In this document: positions 7,463-18,700 of the stretch, in pieces
How positions within the stretch are numbered: the first letter of the stretch is position 1
Layout of the letters: each line of letters opens with the position of its first letter
NCBI GenBank assembly: GCA_032718475.1
Contig: JAUCBJ010008931.1
Span: 1 to 47,457, forward strand
DNA from: Nemertoderma westbladi
Taxonomy: Eukaryota > Xenacoelomorpha > Nemertodermatida > Nemertodermatidae
DNA length: 47,457 nt
Direction of reading: 5' to 3'
Notes under the pieces: model-generated
Told to the model about the DNA's origin: nothing
Seen by the model: only the letters and a program-made list of their open reading frames with translations
Databases searched by the model: none
Translations under genes and position numbers: made by a program

Positions 7463-8713
7463 ATGAGTAAATTAGAATTATCATTATTCTCAAGTAAAAC
7501 AAATCAGCGAGAATATACATCTTCACATTTTTCGGATATCTACCCGATTTCTACTCTTGACGCGAATGCCCGACAAATCGAGTTCTTTATACCCCAGTCA
7601 AATGTTCTATATACTGATTTAAAGAATTCGAAATTTCACATTAAATATAAAATTACATGGGATGGTAATAGGGCTAACGACGATACAACCCTCCACCATC
7701 TTAATTACCCGGGTGGGTCACTATTTGAAAATTGTTCGTTATATTTAAATGAAAAGCTAGTTGAAACCTCGAATGGGTTCTACGCCTATAAGTCTACGTT
7801 TCAGACATTACTGTTGACAGATGCTAACGAAAAACGCAGTATTTTAAGAGCTGGTGGGTATGAAGATACTGATAATAATCTAGGTGGGGTACCTGTCGCT
7901 ACTGAGAATGACGTTCGCGGGAATTATGTTAAATTCGTTGTGGCCCCAATTTTTTTAGACCTGGCAAGCCAGGACAAATTACTGCCGCCGGGAATTAACA
8001 TTCGACTTCGTATAGACCGAGTATCGAATAATTTTTTTTTGAAAGTTGAACCCCCCGCAGGATTGGTAAACCCAAGAGTTGAAATCATGAATATTAATTT
8101 AAAAATAAAACGCCACAAGATTGATGCCGAGGTTATGCGTGCGCATTTGTTGGGGTCACAAAAAAATGACTTTATTTATAACTTGTTAAAACAAGAAGTG
8201 AAAACCTTCACTATTGGTGGCGGGCAGTCCAGTTATACAGAATCGAACATAATCCAAGGAAAATTACCTAAGTATATTTTGGTTGGAATGCTTACCAACG
8301 CCAGCTTCAACGGGGAATTAAGCAGTAATCCGCTACATTTTAACCATTTCGGTTTAAATTATGCCGAACTAAACATCGACTCCCGTATTATACACGGATA
8401 TCCATATCGCCCTAATTTTCTGGAAAACAATTTTATGTTGGAATTCGAAAGTTTAATGAACGTGTTCAAGAGCTTGAGTGGCGTATTTTGCTCGCTAACA
8501 CCTGAACGGTTTCGTACCCAATTTCCTTTGATCGTATTCGATCTTACTGCGGGAGGCGACCAAAGCCATGAGATTCAACCTAGTATTCATACAAGCGGGC
8601 ATTTGATTCTGAAATTTAGTAATGCACTAGATAACACTATTAACGTTATATTAATGGCAAGCTATGACGCTCTTCTATCTATTTCGGAAGCCAAGGAAAT
8701 AATAACTGAATAA
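7463..8713 (+). CDS. Major capsid-like protein (F54H12.2-like, candidate double jelly-roll)
   Basis: A 416-residue protein. The N-terminal LSLFSSKTNQREY, a segment IYPIS...IEFFIPQSN, and a block LFENCSLYLNEKLVETSNG with YAYKSTFQTLLL fit the family annotated from C. elegans as F54H12.2-like. That family accompanies the integrase in animal Mavericks and is considered a capsid (hexon-type) protein. It is predicted to be beta-rich, with two halves separated around residues 220-240, fitting a double jelly roll, though I cannot test the fold. At 416 residues it is shorter than many Polinton capsid proteins. It is followed after 64 bases by the protease, which would mature the virion. AATAAA overlaps the stop codon. 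Confidence 0.75.
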   Translation: MSKLELSLFSSKTNQREYTSSHFSDIYPISTLDANARQIEFFIPQSNVLYTDLKNSKFHIKYKITWDGNRANDDTTLHHLNYPGGSLFENCSLYLNEKLVETSNGFYAYKSTFQTLLLTDANEKRSILRAGGYEDTDNNLGGVPVATENDVRGNYVKFVVAPIFLDLASQDKLLPPGINIRLRIDRVSNNFFLKVEPPAGLVNPRVEIMNINLKIKRHKIDAEVMRAHLLGSQKNDFIYNLLKQEVKTFTIGGGQSSYTESNIIQGKLPKYILVGMLTNASFNGELSSNPLHFNHFGLNYAELNIDSRIIHGYPYRPNFLENNFMLEFESLMNVFKSLSGVFCSLTPERFRTQFPLIVFDLTAGGDQSHEIQPSIHTSGHLILKFSNALDNTINVILMASYDALLSISEAKEIITE

Positions 8714-8718
8714 ATAAA
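8709..8718 (+). promoter_or_regulatory. Polyadenylation signals overlapping the capsid gene stop
   Basis: Two overlapping AATAAA hexamers lie at 8709-8714 and 8713-8718, spanning the TAA stop. They would allow a very short 3' UTR, typical of compact viral genes. Confidence 0.5.
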
Positions 8719-8777
8719 GATCTCGCATAGTACAAAGTAAGCGAAGCCGCGCCGCCTGTGGATACGTGCACGCTAAG

Positions 8778-9221
8778 ATGTTGGACTCTATACAATTAGC
8801 GAAATTCCCGGTGGGGCCCGAATACATTGGTGTTTACGCAATCGACCAATTACACCTAATACATGCAAAAAAAAAATATAAGCATAAACAAAATTATTCA
8901 TTTATTATTAATAATCAACGTATAGGCCTACCTGGGCAACACTGGTCTTGCATACGCGTGGTTAAGAGAATTGCTTATTATTTAGATTCGTTTGGTAAAG
9001 CTCCTCCGCCAAAAATATCATATTGGTTGCATAAATATACCCAAAGGCATACTTGGAATCGTAAAATGTTTCAAGCGCCGCAATCGACTCAGTGTGGTCT
9101 ATTTTGTCTGTATTATTTAACCGAGGTGCCGAAAAATCCTGGAGCAATGAATATATTCACCTCTAATTTGCGGTACAATGATTTATTGTTATTACTGTGG
9201 ACACTTTCATTAATAAAATAA
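8778..9221 (+). CDS. Adenain-like maturation cysteine protease
   Basis: A C5-type protease of 147 residues if translation begins at the ATG at 8778; an in-frame GTG at 8766 is open but not a usual eukaryotic start. The catalytic set is visible: H55 in PGQHWSCIR, D70 in YYLDSFGK, Q99 in MFQAPQ (oxyanion hole) and C106 in TQCGLFCLYYL. The 7-residue Gln to Cys spacing is that of adenain. In Mavericks and adintoviruses the enzyme cleaves virion precursors during maturation. It is slightly shorter than adenovirus protease, as usual for this group. All catalytic positions are intact. Confidence 0.9.
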   Translation: MLDSIQLAKFPVGPEYIGVYAIDQLHLIHAKKKYKHKQNYSFIINNQRIGLPGQHWSCIRVVKRIAYYLDSFGKAPPPKISYWLHKYTQRHTWNRKMFQAPQSTQCGLFCLYYLTEVPKNPGAMNIFTSNLRYNDLLLLLWTLSLIK

Positions 9222-9338
9222 TTTATTTATTTCGGTTATGGGTATATTCAATTGTGGTGCGTGAACATATTATTAGCGCTAATATTAATTAATAATAAAT
9301 ATTTATTTCTTGGGTATATAGTAATAGCAATATTTTTA

Positions 9339-9467
9339 ATGAATATATGGGACACGACAAGTGACGCAGGTTGGGGTCTTCACACCGTAATAATTGGTAT
9401 AGAGCACATTGGGACCCAACTCTTTCCGTTATATAACAAGCATCTGCCGTCCAACCTACGCAGTTAA
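9339..9467 (+). CDS. Small hypothetical protein (weak)
   Basis: The reading frame is open from about 9252 and contains a hydrophobic stretch (ILLALILINNKYLFLGYIVIAIFLM), but the first ATG is at 9339, giving only 42 residues starting MNIWDTTSDAGWGL. If translation started upstream at a non-ATG codon, the product would be a 71-residue single-pass membrane protein. Small membrane proteins are common in viruses, but nothing here proves expression. It lies between the protease and the proline-rich gene, on the same strand. Confidence 0.3.
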   Translation: MNIWDTTSDAGWGLHTVIIGIEHIGTQLFPLYNKHLPSNLRS

Positions 9468-9755
9468 CACAAAGGCCAGAATCTCAATCCACGCTACGCA
9501 CATTAGACAATAATTAAACGCTCTAACGACAATCAAAGGTCTGGGTTCAATTTACTCGCATATGTGGCTGGTTTCACAAAAGAAATAAACCATATATAGA
9601 TACGAAGCTGAAGCGTAGATAATTAGCTAGTTCTGTTATAGTTTATTTACTATATTAACATCTGGAATAGCGATACCGAATTCACTTTATTATTAATTAC
9701 ATTATTAAATTATTATAAAGTTACATTATTAAATTATTATAAACAAAAACATATA

Positions 9756-10181
9756 ATGGCTACAGGCGGTGATAATAAATCAGTCTCGGAGGTTGCCACC
9801 GACAACAACCCCGTCCATCCAGCCGCCATCCAACAAATACCTGTTTCCGGTAGGGTGCCCCAAACTTACGGTGTGGGGAGTCGCGGGGGTACCATTGAAC
9901 CCCTTAGAAGGCCTAATACGCCGATGGCAGCGTTGTATAGGCCTATCAATTTTTATCCGGCGATTGGTAGGCCTCTTAGGCCTATTGCCATGGTATTTCC
10001 AAATAAGCGGCCCCGAGGGCGTGGTCGTGGCTTATCGCCGTGGTTCCCCCCGGATCCACCGCAAGAAGGGGTAGTCCCTGCAGAACCAGGTAGAATTGTT
10101 GGTGGGGTAGTCCGCCCAACTTGTGCCTGCCCCCCAAGAATGGTGGGGGAAACAAGGACGCCACCTACCACCCAACATTAA
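9756..10181 (+). CDS. Proline/glycine/arginine-rich orphan protein
   Basis: A 141-residue ORF of low-complexity composition, rich in Pro, Gly and Arg, with RPRGRGRG (about 85-92), which could bind nucleic acid or act as a nuclear signal, and a Pro-rich tail. The AGGCCTA word recurs five times within it. It is the last ORF of the Maverick block and is preceded by an AT-rich stretch with a direct repeat (TTACATTATTAAATTATTATAA, split as ACATTATTAAATTATTATAA at about 9700-9740). It overlaps other open frames, so its coding status is less certain than that of the others. I recognise no family. Confidence 0.5.
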   Translation: MATGGDNKSVSEVATDNNPVHPAAIQQIPVSGRVPQTYGVGSRGGTIEPLRRPNTPMAALYRPINFYPAIGRPLRPIAMVFPNKRPRGRGRGLSPWFPPDPPQEGVVPAEPGRIVGGVVRPTCACPPRMVGETRTPPTTQH

Positions 10182-11590
10182 TGTAAGTAATAATTTAATT
10201 TCAACAATTAATATAATAACAATAAATAATTACCAAAATTCAACAATAGTACCCGCACGCTAAAGGCTTTGCTCACTCCGCGCCGCGTAGGTACCCATAT
10301 TCTAAGGCTTCGTTCGATTCATGGCTCGACCTATTTTTTCATCAAATCACTGTATAACAGAATTATTGGCAATTAAAACTTATGTTGGCATCGGACGGCG
10401 ATAAGACAACTCACCGATAGCGCCTATATACCACCACCACCTACCGAAAATTAATGTAAGTAATAATTTCGAAAATTATTATAATAACAATAATCACTTC
10501 ACGGCTCGCCCCACAACTAGTTGCTTAGCAATAACTATAGAATTGTAATATTGGTGGCTGTCATTAGTTGAATACAATAACCTTACTTCGATGCTATCAC
10601 TCACTTCATGGCTTGCCCCATAGGTAGAATAATCAAATTAAAATAATATTATAAATACTATAACCTTATACTCACTTCACGGCTCGCCCCATTTTTTCAA
10701 TGTTGGAAAGGAATGAAGGGGACGTCGGGTGATGGTGGTAGTGGTAATGATGTTGTGGGTGAGGAAGAACTCACTTCACGGCTCGCCCCCATAAGTCTGT
10801 GTTTATTTACCTTTTTTAGTTGTTGCGTCATAACCTTACTTCGGCGCTATCACTCACACTTCGGCGCTATCACTCACTTCATGGCTCGCCCCATAGGTAG
10901 AATAATCAAATCATGTTAAAGACTTTTATAATAACAAACGTCTGCAACCCACTTACTATATTGGGTTTTACCTATTGCGGTTCAAGGTCAAACGCCGACC
11001 GGTAGACACGAATTAATTAAATTACTTCCGCCTGCAAACTGGTCTTATACCGCGTATGTCACATATATACGCAGCGGTGACATATGTTACATATGCACAA
11101 TGGTAACCATGGTAACCATAGTAAGTGGGTGGGGCAACAATAGTAATCATAGTAAGTAGGCGGGGCAAGAGCCGTTCGGCAAATTCTTTAACATGGTAGA
11201 CTATGGCAGACGCTGTCTCAATCACGTTGTTTAACGTACTACTGATATACTCCCACGCCACACACTCTGCACCCACTGTTCTCAAATCTATATAACGTTT
11301 CCCTTCCATGTGGTTCGCCCCATTGGTACAATTTTCTACATAACGCTTTCAGTCTCGGAATATATAAAGTTTCCTTTCAATGCGCCCACGGTACGCGGGT
11401 CAATTTCTGCTGTCTAAATGCTGCGACCCGCTGTGATGCATCGACACTTTCGGTTTGGACGGTAACAACTGCACGTGTAAGTAAGTTGGTACGTCATGTT
11501 AAGAAATCCCGCAATATAAGCAGCACCGGTTCGGTGTAGATCGTTGACACCCATAAGAGGTGTCGAGATGGGAGGCCATTTGGTATGAGA
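10182..11590. other. Repeat-rich flank; no convincing gene
   Basis: The stretch holds several copies or relics of a short motif, CACTTC(A/G)(C/T)GGCTCGCCCCA, at about 10496, 10610, 10677, 10773 and 10871, mostly preceded by CACT-rich words, and a pair of longer direct repeats containing CCCATAGGTAGAATAATCAA at about 10617 and 10889. Around 11094-11170 is a short imperfect repeat of ATAGTAAGTRGGYGGGGCAA. Short ORFs here look random. It may include the Maverick's right terminal region, but no terminal inverted repeat could be matched because the left end is not in the window. Confidence 0.6.
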
Positions 11591-11596
11591 CTAAAA

Positions 11597-11750
11597 GGTC
11601 GTTCACCGTGTAGTCGTTCACCGTGTAGTCGTTCACCGATGTAGTCGTTCACCGATGTAGCCGTTCACCGATGTAGTCGTTCACCGATGTAGTCGTTCAC
11701 CGATGTAGTCGTTCACCGATGTAGTCGTTCACCGATGTAGTCGTTCACCG
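11597..11750 (+). repeat. Minisatellite, 15-16 bp unit, 10 copies
   Basis: Ten units of GTAGTCGTTCACCGAT (first two 15 bp, ending CGT in place of CGAT) run nearly without variation; one unit has CCG for TCG. The high identity indicates recent expansion. Confidence 0.95.
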
Positions 11751-12498
11751 AACTTTCTGGTGGGTGCCGTTAAGTTACCTGTAGGTACACTAAATAGAGG
11801 ATGATTTCTAACTTGCAGATAATGTTCTTTTAAGGGCGTTTCTGTTTCGGCAAATGATATAAATTCCTCATAGAACTTGTATCGACTATAAAGACAGCAA
11901 AGAAAACTCCAATATTTCGTCCACGTTTCGCTTTATAGACATTGCACTGATGCGGATGTTACCGGCATGTAGGCCTAAATGGTGACTATTAATTAATCCA
12001 CAAACTCACGATAATTATATAAATGTATATGAATGTTTATAGATTGTCATGGGAACGATATTTCATGACAAATAATTGGACGTTGTTATGTAATGTTAGC
12101 GGTATTTCCCGCCCATCTGTAAATGTGATATCCTACAACGCGCTCTCAATAATAAGTTCTGTTAATGCAGAAATATAATTCACATGTGGAATAAACACGA
12201 GTGAGGCGCCTTCGTGCAACAAAAGCAGCAAGACATCTTGCGAACAATACGGTGAAACTGTATAAGAAATTAAATTAGTAATTATACTAAATTCCTCATT
12301 AGCTTTTGGCATTTTTAAATAGCTGGACCTGCTACGTGGTATAATGGTGATGAGGATAGTATTGTGTGCCAAGTCTACATTACATTTTTTTCAAACTAAA
12401 TTGTATACCGGTATTGGTTTTTTTCTATGGTGACAATATTATATTGTTAGTAATCTAACAATTATATATTTATTTATTATATTATTGTTTTATTGCAG
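11751..12498. other. Intergenic or intronic, no gene seen
   Basis: AT-rich sequence without a convincing ORF or exon. Its 3' end (12440-12498) is T-rich and ends in TATTGCAG, the splice acceptor of the first TRAPPC9 exon in the window. Confidence 0.5.
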
Positions 12499-12718
12499 GC
12501 GGGATATTATTGTTCATATGGTTAACCAATCGGATACAGCAGTGGAGTCCTTCTCCATTGAAACAACCAATCCATCCATTGAATGTTCTTATACCGATTG
12601 TCAATCATCCGTTAAAATTCTACCTGGGGGATCTATTGATTTGTCAGTTTCCATAACAGCATGTGATATTGGATGGAGTCGTTCAGAGTTGGACGACCCA
12701 AAGAAGGTGTCGCTAAAG
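12499..12718 (+). CDS. TRAPPC9: TRAPPC9 exon A
   Basis: Acceptor TTTTATTGCAG ends at 12498; one leading base completes a codon, then [12 protein letters not shown] and [12 protein letters not shown] read through to the donor AAG|GTAAAG at 12719. It ends in phase 0. The content (N-x-S, ILPGGS then hydrophobic strand) is an Ig-like fold typical of TRAPPC9 repeats. Confidence 0.65.
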
Positions 12719-15700
12719 GTAAAGTAACTTTCATAGTATAAATTAAAATATAGGAATTCACCACTCATCTGCTATAGTTTCACCCAAATAGTTAAGTTTT
12801 CTATAATCATGTAAAGCGATACATTACGTTACGTACCTAGGCTGACGTGTGACGGGAACCAACTGAGTTGGCAGTGTCGGATCCCGACCGGTGTGTGGAT
12901 TGTACGCGTCGCCACGTCCGTGAGCTGCTGAGCTGTCTACTGGATGTGTACTAGTAGGCCGAAGGCCGTTCGAAATAATCTGAGTTCTGTTATCAGTATT
13001 AATATTCACAGTAATCGATAATAGCACAGTCTGAATATAATAGCATACAATACAGCGGTTAGTGACGACGACGACGGTCAAAACTGTTCCGGTCTCACAA
13101 CTCAACTGTAAGGATACCAACAAACTGGTAATCAATAATCACAATGGTTATATCATTGACACATGTTAAATTACCCCTGCACTACAGGGTGGCATTAATA
13201 TCCAATAGATGCGCTCTAATCACCCCCAATGTGCTTTCCCGCCCACCATTGGCTTAACCTGATTAATTGTCACCTCGCCACTCCCTGTTGCCACTGTCCC
13301 TGTGTGCTAGCCTTACTAGCTTGTTTGTCCCTCTGAGGTGGTTTGACCTTTCAACTCTCTCTGTGGCTTGCGAAAATGCCACTATTCCCATTTTCGGTGG
13401 GTAATGACGCAAATAATATTATAAAGAAATGTTGATAACGTAACATCATGACCTACCGATAGGTATCTACAGTCAGTAGGTCAGATATTTTTACTCAAAT
13501 ATAATTGTAATTAAACATGTTAAGCACTAAAGCAATATGCAATAGGAGATATTGACTGCACTGTGTTGTGTAAATAAAAAGTTAAAAATAATTCACTACA
13601 ATTATATTTAAAGTTACTAAATTTAATAATAATTAAAAGCTATTAATAATAATAGCTATTAATAACCAGTAGGGCCTAGCTATATTATTATAACATGGCT
13701 CCAAACGCCACCATATATATAAGCTAACTTATTTATAACATAATTTATATAATTTTTACATTTATTTATACAGCAACTAATATAATTTGTGCAGTTTCTA
13801 TCACTTACAGTATAATGTATATATACAATCATTTCGTAATGTTAAAATTTTGGAATAAAACTACATACATACTTGTTGCAAAGTATTTTACAGTGTTCTG
13901 ATCCTCGTGGCTTTATTTTCACTCACTCAATAACGTTCGTTCGTGTAACAAAGCCACTCGGATCATCACACTGTAAAGTGCTACTTTACACACAATTATG
14001 TAAATAGTTATTACAACATTGTTAATAACAAAATGATATCCGAATTTGTCGCTTTTATTAGCGTCGCATAGCTGCTCTCGGCACCGTATCGAATTAGAAT
14101 CATGTAAATTGATATTTTCATTCTAGAATAATAAAGTAATACTTTCCGAACTAGAATCTTATAAAGTGATACTTTCCACATTATTATCGGATCATAAATT
14201 AAATAAATATTAAATAATTACGGTACCATAATTAAAAATTTAACCATAAGCGAACCTAATTAAAGTCAGAAGCAAACCTAATTGAATTGTAACCACAATC
14301 ATAAATAATAAGAGCAAAGTCAGGATTTAAATTTCGCTCAAATTATCAGAATAAAGTTGAGATCCGTCGGCAGTTAATATCGGTCCGCGGTACGAAACTT
14401 CTTCTGGAATTCTCGTCGGTTCTGGCGTGGTCCCTTCTTCCAACATTGCGACCAAATGGTCCCTAACGACGGATAGTTGAGGGCGACTACTCGGGTCGAC
14501 CTGGAAACAACGCAAGGCAACCAATAGGAAGGAGTCACACGGGACCGGGTCCCATGCGGGGATCTTAGGATCGCGGTGCAGACGTGCGAGAATCTCGATG
14601 GGATTGAGTTTAACGTATCGATAGTAATCTATTAGCACGCGATCCGTTAGCAGGAATCCACTGGTTCCATCCCACATCTTCTTTCCGGTAAACATTACAA
14701 GTAGCACTGCTCCGAACGCATAAACATCCTTAAGATTTCCGTCGCAAATATGTCCCGGTCGCCGATTCTGTTTCCGACATTCCGGCGGCAAGTAATGCTC
14801 CGTCCCGGAACAAAAACTTCCACCTTCAGATAAATTATTTCCAAACTCTCCACCCAACCCGAAGTCTCCTAGTTTAGCGACGTAGTAACCTCTATCACGA
14901 CAATCACTCCCATTTTTAACTAACAGAATGTTTTGCGGTTTTATATCACCGTGAAACGCCTTCATGCTATTGGCCCCTTTTTCCCCGTGTAAGTATGCTA
15001 GACCTCTCGCTGCCCCGTGGGCTACAAACAATCGTTGTGGGCCGGTTAGTACAGGGTTACCTTGGGTTCCGTCCGCTTGTATCAAACCCTGCAACGTATT
15101 ATCCGCTAATTGCATAACCAACGCCGATTCACTTTTATACATACACTTACCGTGGAATGTAATGATGTTTTCGCAGGTGTATTTCTTCATTAATAGAGCT
15201 TCAATTAACGAGGGTTCGATTCCCGAACGCGTTTTTTTTATAACTTTTAGGGCAACGTGAGATTGTAAACGCCCTAAATACACTTTAAATACTCGGGAAA
15301 ATTTACCCCCACCTATAAAATCAGTGGTTTCGTTAATTTCTCCAAAATCGGAACTTTGAAATTCCATCATATCATGTATTTCTAATGGCGCCGTTTTAGC
15401 TGCACCGGAGTGATTTTGTACAGGAACTATAGATGTTGGAAGACATAAAGGATGCCATTGTGGGTCAACGTGCGGTTGAAGAAGTTTCGCCGCTTTGAAG
15501 ATACGTAGATTACAGAGCGCTATATACACGTCGCAGAGATGGCAACCCTTCAATCCGGCTATGTGGATTATGCGACTTGCCCTATTATCAGTGATTTCTA
15601 TAGGTGGGATTCCCAACTGCGCCCCTAAGGCAAGGTAAACCTCGGGATCCCCCAATGAATCAACTATTTTGTAAGTCTCAAAGAGCGGCCTAGTTAGCCG

Positions 15701-18700
15701 TACATCTTCGAGGAAGATAACCATGATTACTACTACATTTAGAACATCACAATGAAAATGTACCGGTACGCAGTTTTAGCACTGGTGGTATGGCAGTCAG
15801 TAAACTGATGATGATGGCCATTTGCACTAAGGTACACAACCACTACACACACAATACATGTTTGTGGGGCCATCGCGCAGGACGAGGGTCAGTTATTAGA
15901 TACAGATTAAAATTGAGCAATTCTATCCCAAAATCGGTACTTAAGAAATTTAAATAAATAATTAAGAAAATTTAACCAAACTTTTAATTAAAAAAAAAAA
16001 CATTTCGCATGGGCAGCTTGGTATCGATGTCATAGAAGTCCACAGTCAAACTACTCAAAAAAATCAATGCATTCTTCAGTCCTCGGGTCTCGCTCATCGG
16101 TTAGTCCAGTTTGCCCGTAGCGCTAGCGCAGTAGAGATACCAAAAGTCGACAGGTCGAGGTCGCCAACGACACTGCGACAGACAGAGGCGGTGGCCGTGA
16201 TGGCGAGTTGTTTGAGTACCGGTACATGATATGGCTGAATAGTCGCGAATACACTGAATACTCTGAACTCTGCAATCTGGAAATGCTGGAAGGCTGAAGA
16301 AAGTTAAATAGGCTTACTACACTTTCCAAGGCAGCAAGGCCACATTATTAATTGCTGCATTGTACCGGTATTGCTGAATTTCAAACCCACATGATATATC
16401 CTGCAGTCTCCTAGCAACCAGCTGATGCCAAGCCTAATAATTTTTGGGTAAATAAATTTATTTACACAGATACTGCACGAAGACCCCACGCAAATTCAAC
16501 ATGGAAAATTTCTAAACTTTTGCCAGACTACATAATATGTACCAAGTTTGGATATATTTTATCGAGATTTGGCTGAGTTATTAACGTTTAAAATTGGACA
16601 CAACAGATCAACAGAGCAACAGACACACCGATTGTGTTAGTGGTACCCGTATGCTAAGCTCGCTTACTTTCGTCGCTCGCCCCACACTATAAGTTCATAC
16701 CTTTGTGAGTAGGTGTTTGAGGAAAATCATTGGCTGTCGACCACGTCTATTCTCACCCCCAGTCTACCACAACACAAGGTTGAAACAGCCGGCGAAAACA
16801 TTGCCCAGCAAGCTTCATGGGCATGGGAGTCTCTGTAGTGAATAGTCTCTTGACAATAATGGGATGTTGCCATATATCACCTTTTGCTTTGTGTGCATCT
16901 AACTACCTATAATATACCGGTAGAATATTTGAATATTATATTTTTGAAAATACTAAAAGTACTGTAGTGCAGTATTTCACACTGGCTTTAAATTACCTTT
17001 TCATTACACAAACATTACAGAAACGAGTAACGCTTATGGGCACAATATTAAACATTACTCCTATTAAACTCTTACAATGAACTGTTAGCGAGGGAATACT
17101 TCATCTAAATGTTATGGCCGAAATATTATAGTCCTGGGCCAGTATTGAACTGAATATATTTCATTGTGGATATAATGTACTCAAGAAAATATAATATAAT
17201 GTTGTTGAAAAAGAAAACACATCTGAAGATCGCGAAGCCAATTTTCTGTGTTAGCTGTTGGAAGTAGCTACTGTTAAGTTTAACGTTTTTTTTTTTCAAT
17301 GTAACTTCGTTGATTGTTCATATTTTATTGTCGCTACAATACAGTGATAAACTAACCAATAATTTTAAATATTTTTTAGTCTTTGGGAGGATCCGTTAAG
17401 ATCATCTACAGTGGTGGAGGGGGTCGCGTTTCGGGTTATTACAGACTTCTAGAACTTGATATTGACGTCACGGTTTCGCCAAGTTTGATCTTAACGTCCT
17501 GGAGATTCAAACCTCCCAGAAGTCCTTCAGTTATAGATGTAAGTTAATTTATAATCCTCCCAATCAGCTTCATTATAGGCTTAAATAATATTTTCAACTG
17601 TGTCCCACATTTTCTTCCAATTGCCTCTCGCTCTCATCTGACTTTTATGCAAAGCTTAATTTAAATTTATAATCTGTGAGGTGTCAATTCACCATATGTT
17701 TAACATACTTTAGCTTGTATGATAATGATTAATTATTTTAAATTAGTGTGGCATTTTTTCTTAAAATATGAAAAATAATTTCCAAATTTAGAATTAAAAT
17801 CACTTAATATCCTCAGGTTGAGTTGGATGTTGACAATGTATCGAAGGAAGACATTGAAGTACGTTCTAGCTACGGTTTAATTGATATACCAACCATCCAA
17901 TCACGAAGGTATGTTTTGTTCGGGAATGTAAACCGGTTGGTATCTAATGGGCACTAGCACTTCACTCAACCTAACGCGTATATATACAATATTATATATA
18001 TATTGTTATTATTTATATATTGTATTAATGCTGTAAGTAAAATTATCACATTGGTTACATTTTAAGCTTGTTTTTGGTGTAGTTAGTTAGATTAACATGT
18101 GTCCTGCACGGGTTAGTGTAGCTGATGAGCCAAATCCCGGCGAAACCCATGCAAAAATGTAACCAATGTGATAATTTTACTTACAGTATTTAAACAGGGT
18201 TGCGCTTTGTGTCCCTGTTTAAATAAAATGATGACTACTTACGGTTGAACAGATAGGAACATGTTGTTTCTCTGTTTCCAAATATTTTTACTTGCTTGAT
18301 ATTGGTCTGTCAAAAACATTTAATTCGTTCAACTCAAAATTATATTTAAGAGACCGGATCATGCTGAACATGGTTGTTTAAAATGCATTCCTATTACTTT
18401 ATTTTGATTATATATTGTATTATATTCATTCACCCTATACTTACTTGTGGGGCGAGCGACGAAAGTAAGCGAGCTTAGCAAACAGGTACCACTAACTCAA
18501 TCGGTGTCTCTTGTTCTGTTGTGTTCAATTTTAAACGTTAATAACTCAGTCAAATATCGATGAAATCTATCCAAACTTGGTACACATGTAGTCTGGCAAA
18601 AGCTTAGAAATTTTCCATGTGGCCTTCGAGAAGCTAAGATAATAGCCGTTAATTAGTTAATTAATTTGATTAGGGTAAAAACAGCATTTTCTAGCCTTCT

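Larger units (their letters stand above)
1..10181 (+). mobile_element. Maverick/Polinton (adintovirus-like) element, partial
   Basis: A block of same-strand, tightly packed, intronless ORFs with short AT-rich spacers contains the hallmark set of this group: a retroviral-type integrase with a C-terminal chromodomain, an A32/FtsK-like packaging ATPase, an adenain-like cysteine protease, a major-capsid-like protein, a basic core-like protein and several small Maverick-typical proteins. The left end lies outside the window, and no protein-primed DNA polymerase B is seen, so that gene is either further left or missing. I could not find a terminal inverted repeat; the right boundary lies somewhere between the last ORF at 10181 and the TRAPPC9 exon at 12499. 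All ORFs are open, suggesting recent insertion or maintained function. Element identity is confident; edges are not. Confidence 0.9.

Noticed and set aside
9769-10074. 101-residue ORF overlapping the Pro-rich gene
   Set aside because: It starts with an ATT-type codon, overlaps the 141-residue ATG-started frame, and reflects the same GC-rich low-complexity DNA.
11022-11309. 95-residue minus-strand ORF
   Set aside because: It spans local repeats; no domain, and composition is random-like.
12824-13135. 103-residue minus-strand ORF in a TRAPPC9 intron
   Set aside because: No recognisable motif and no codon bias; probably chance.
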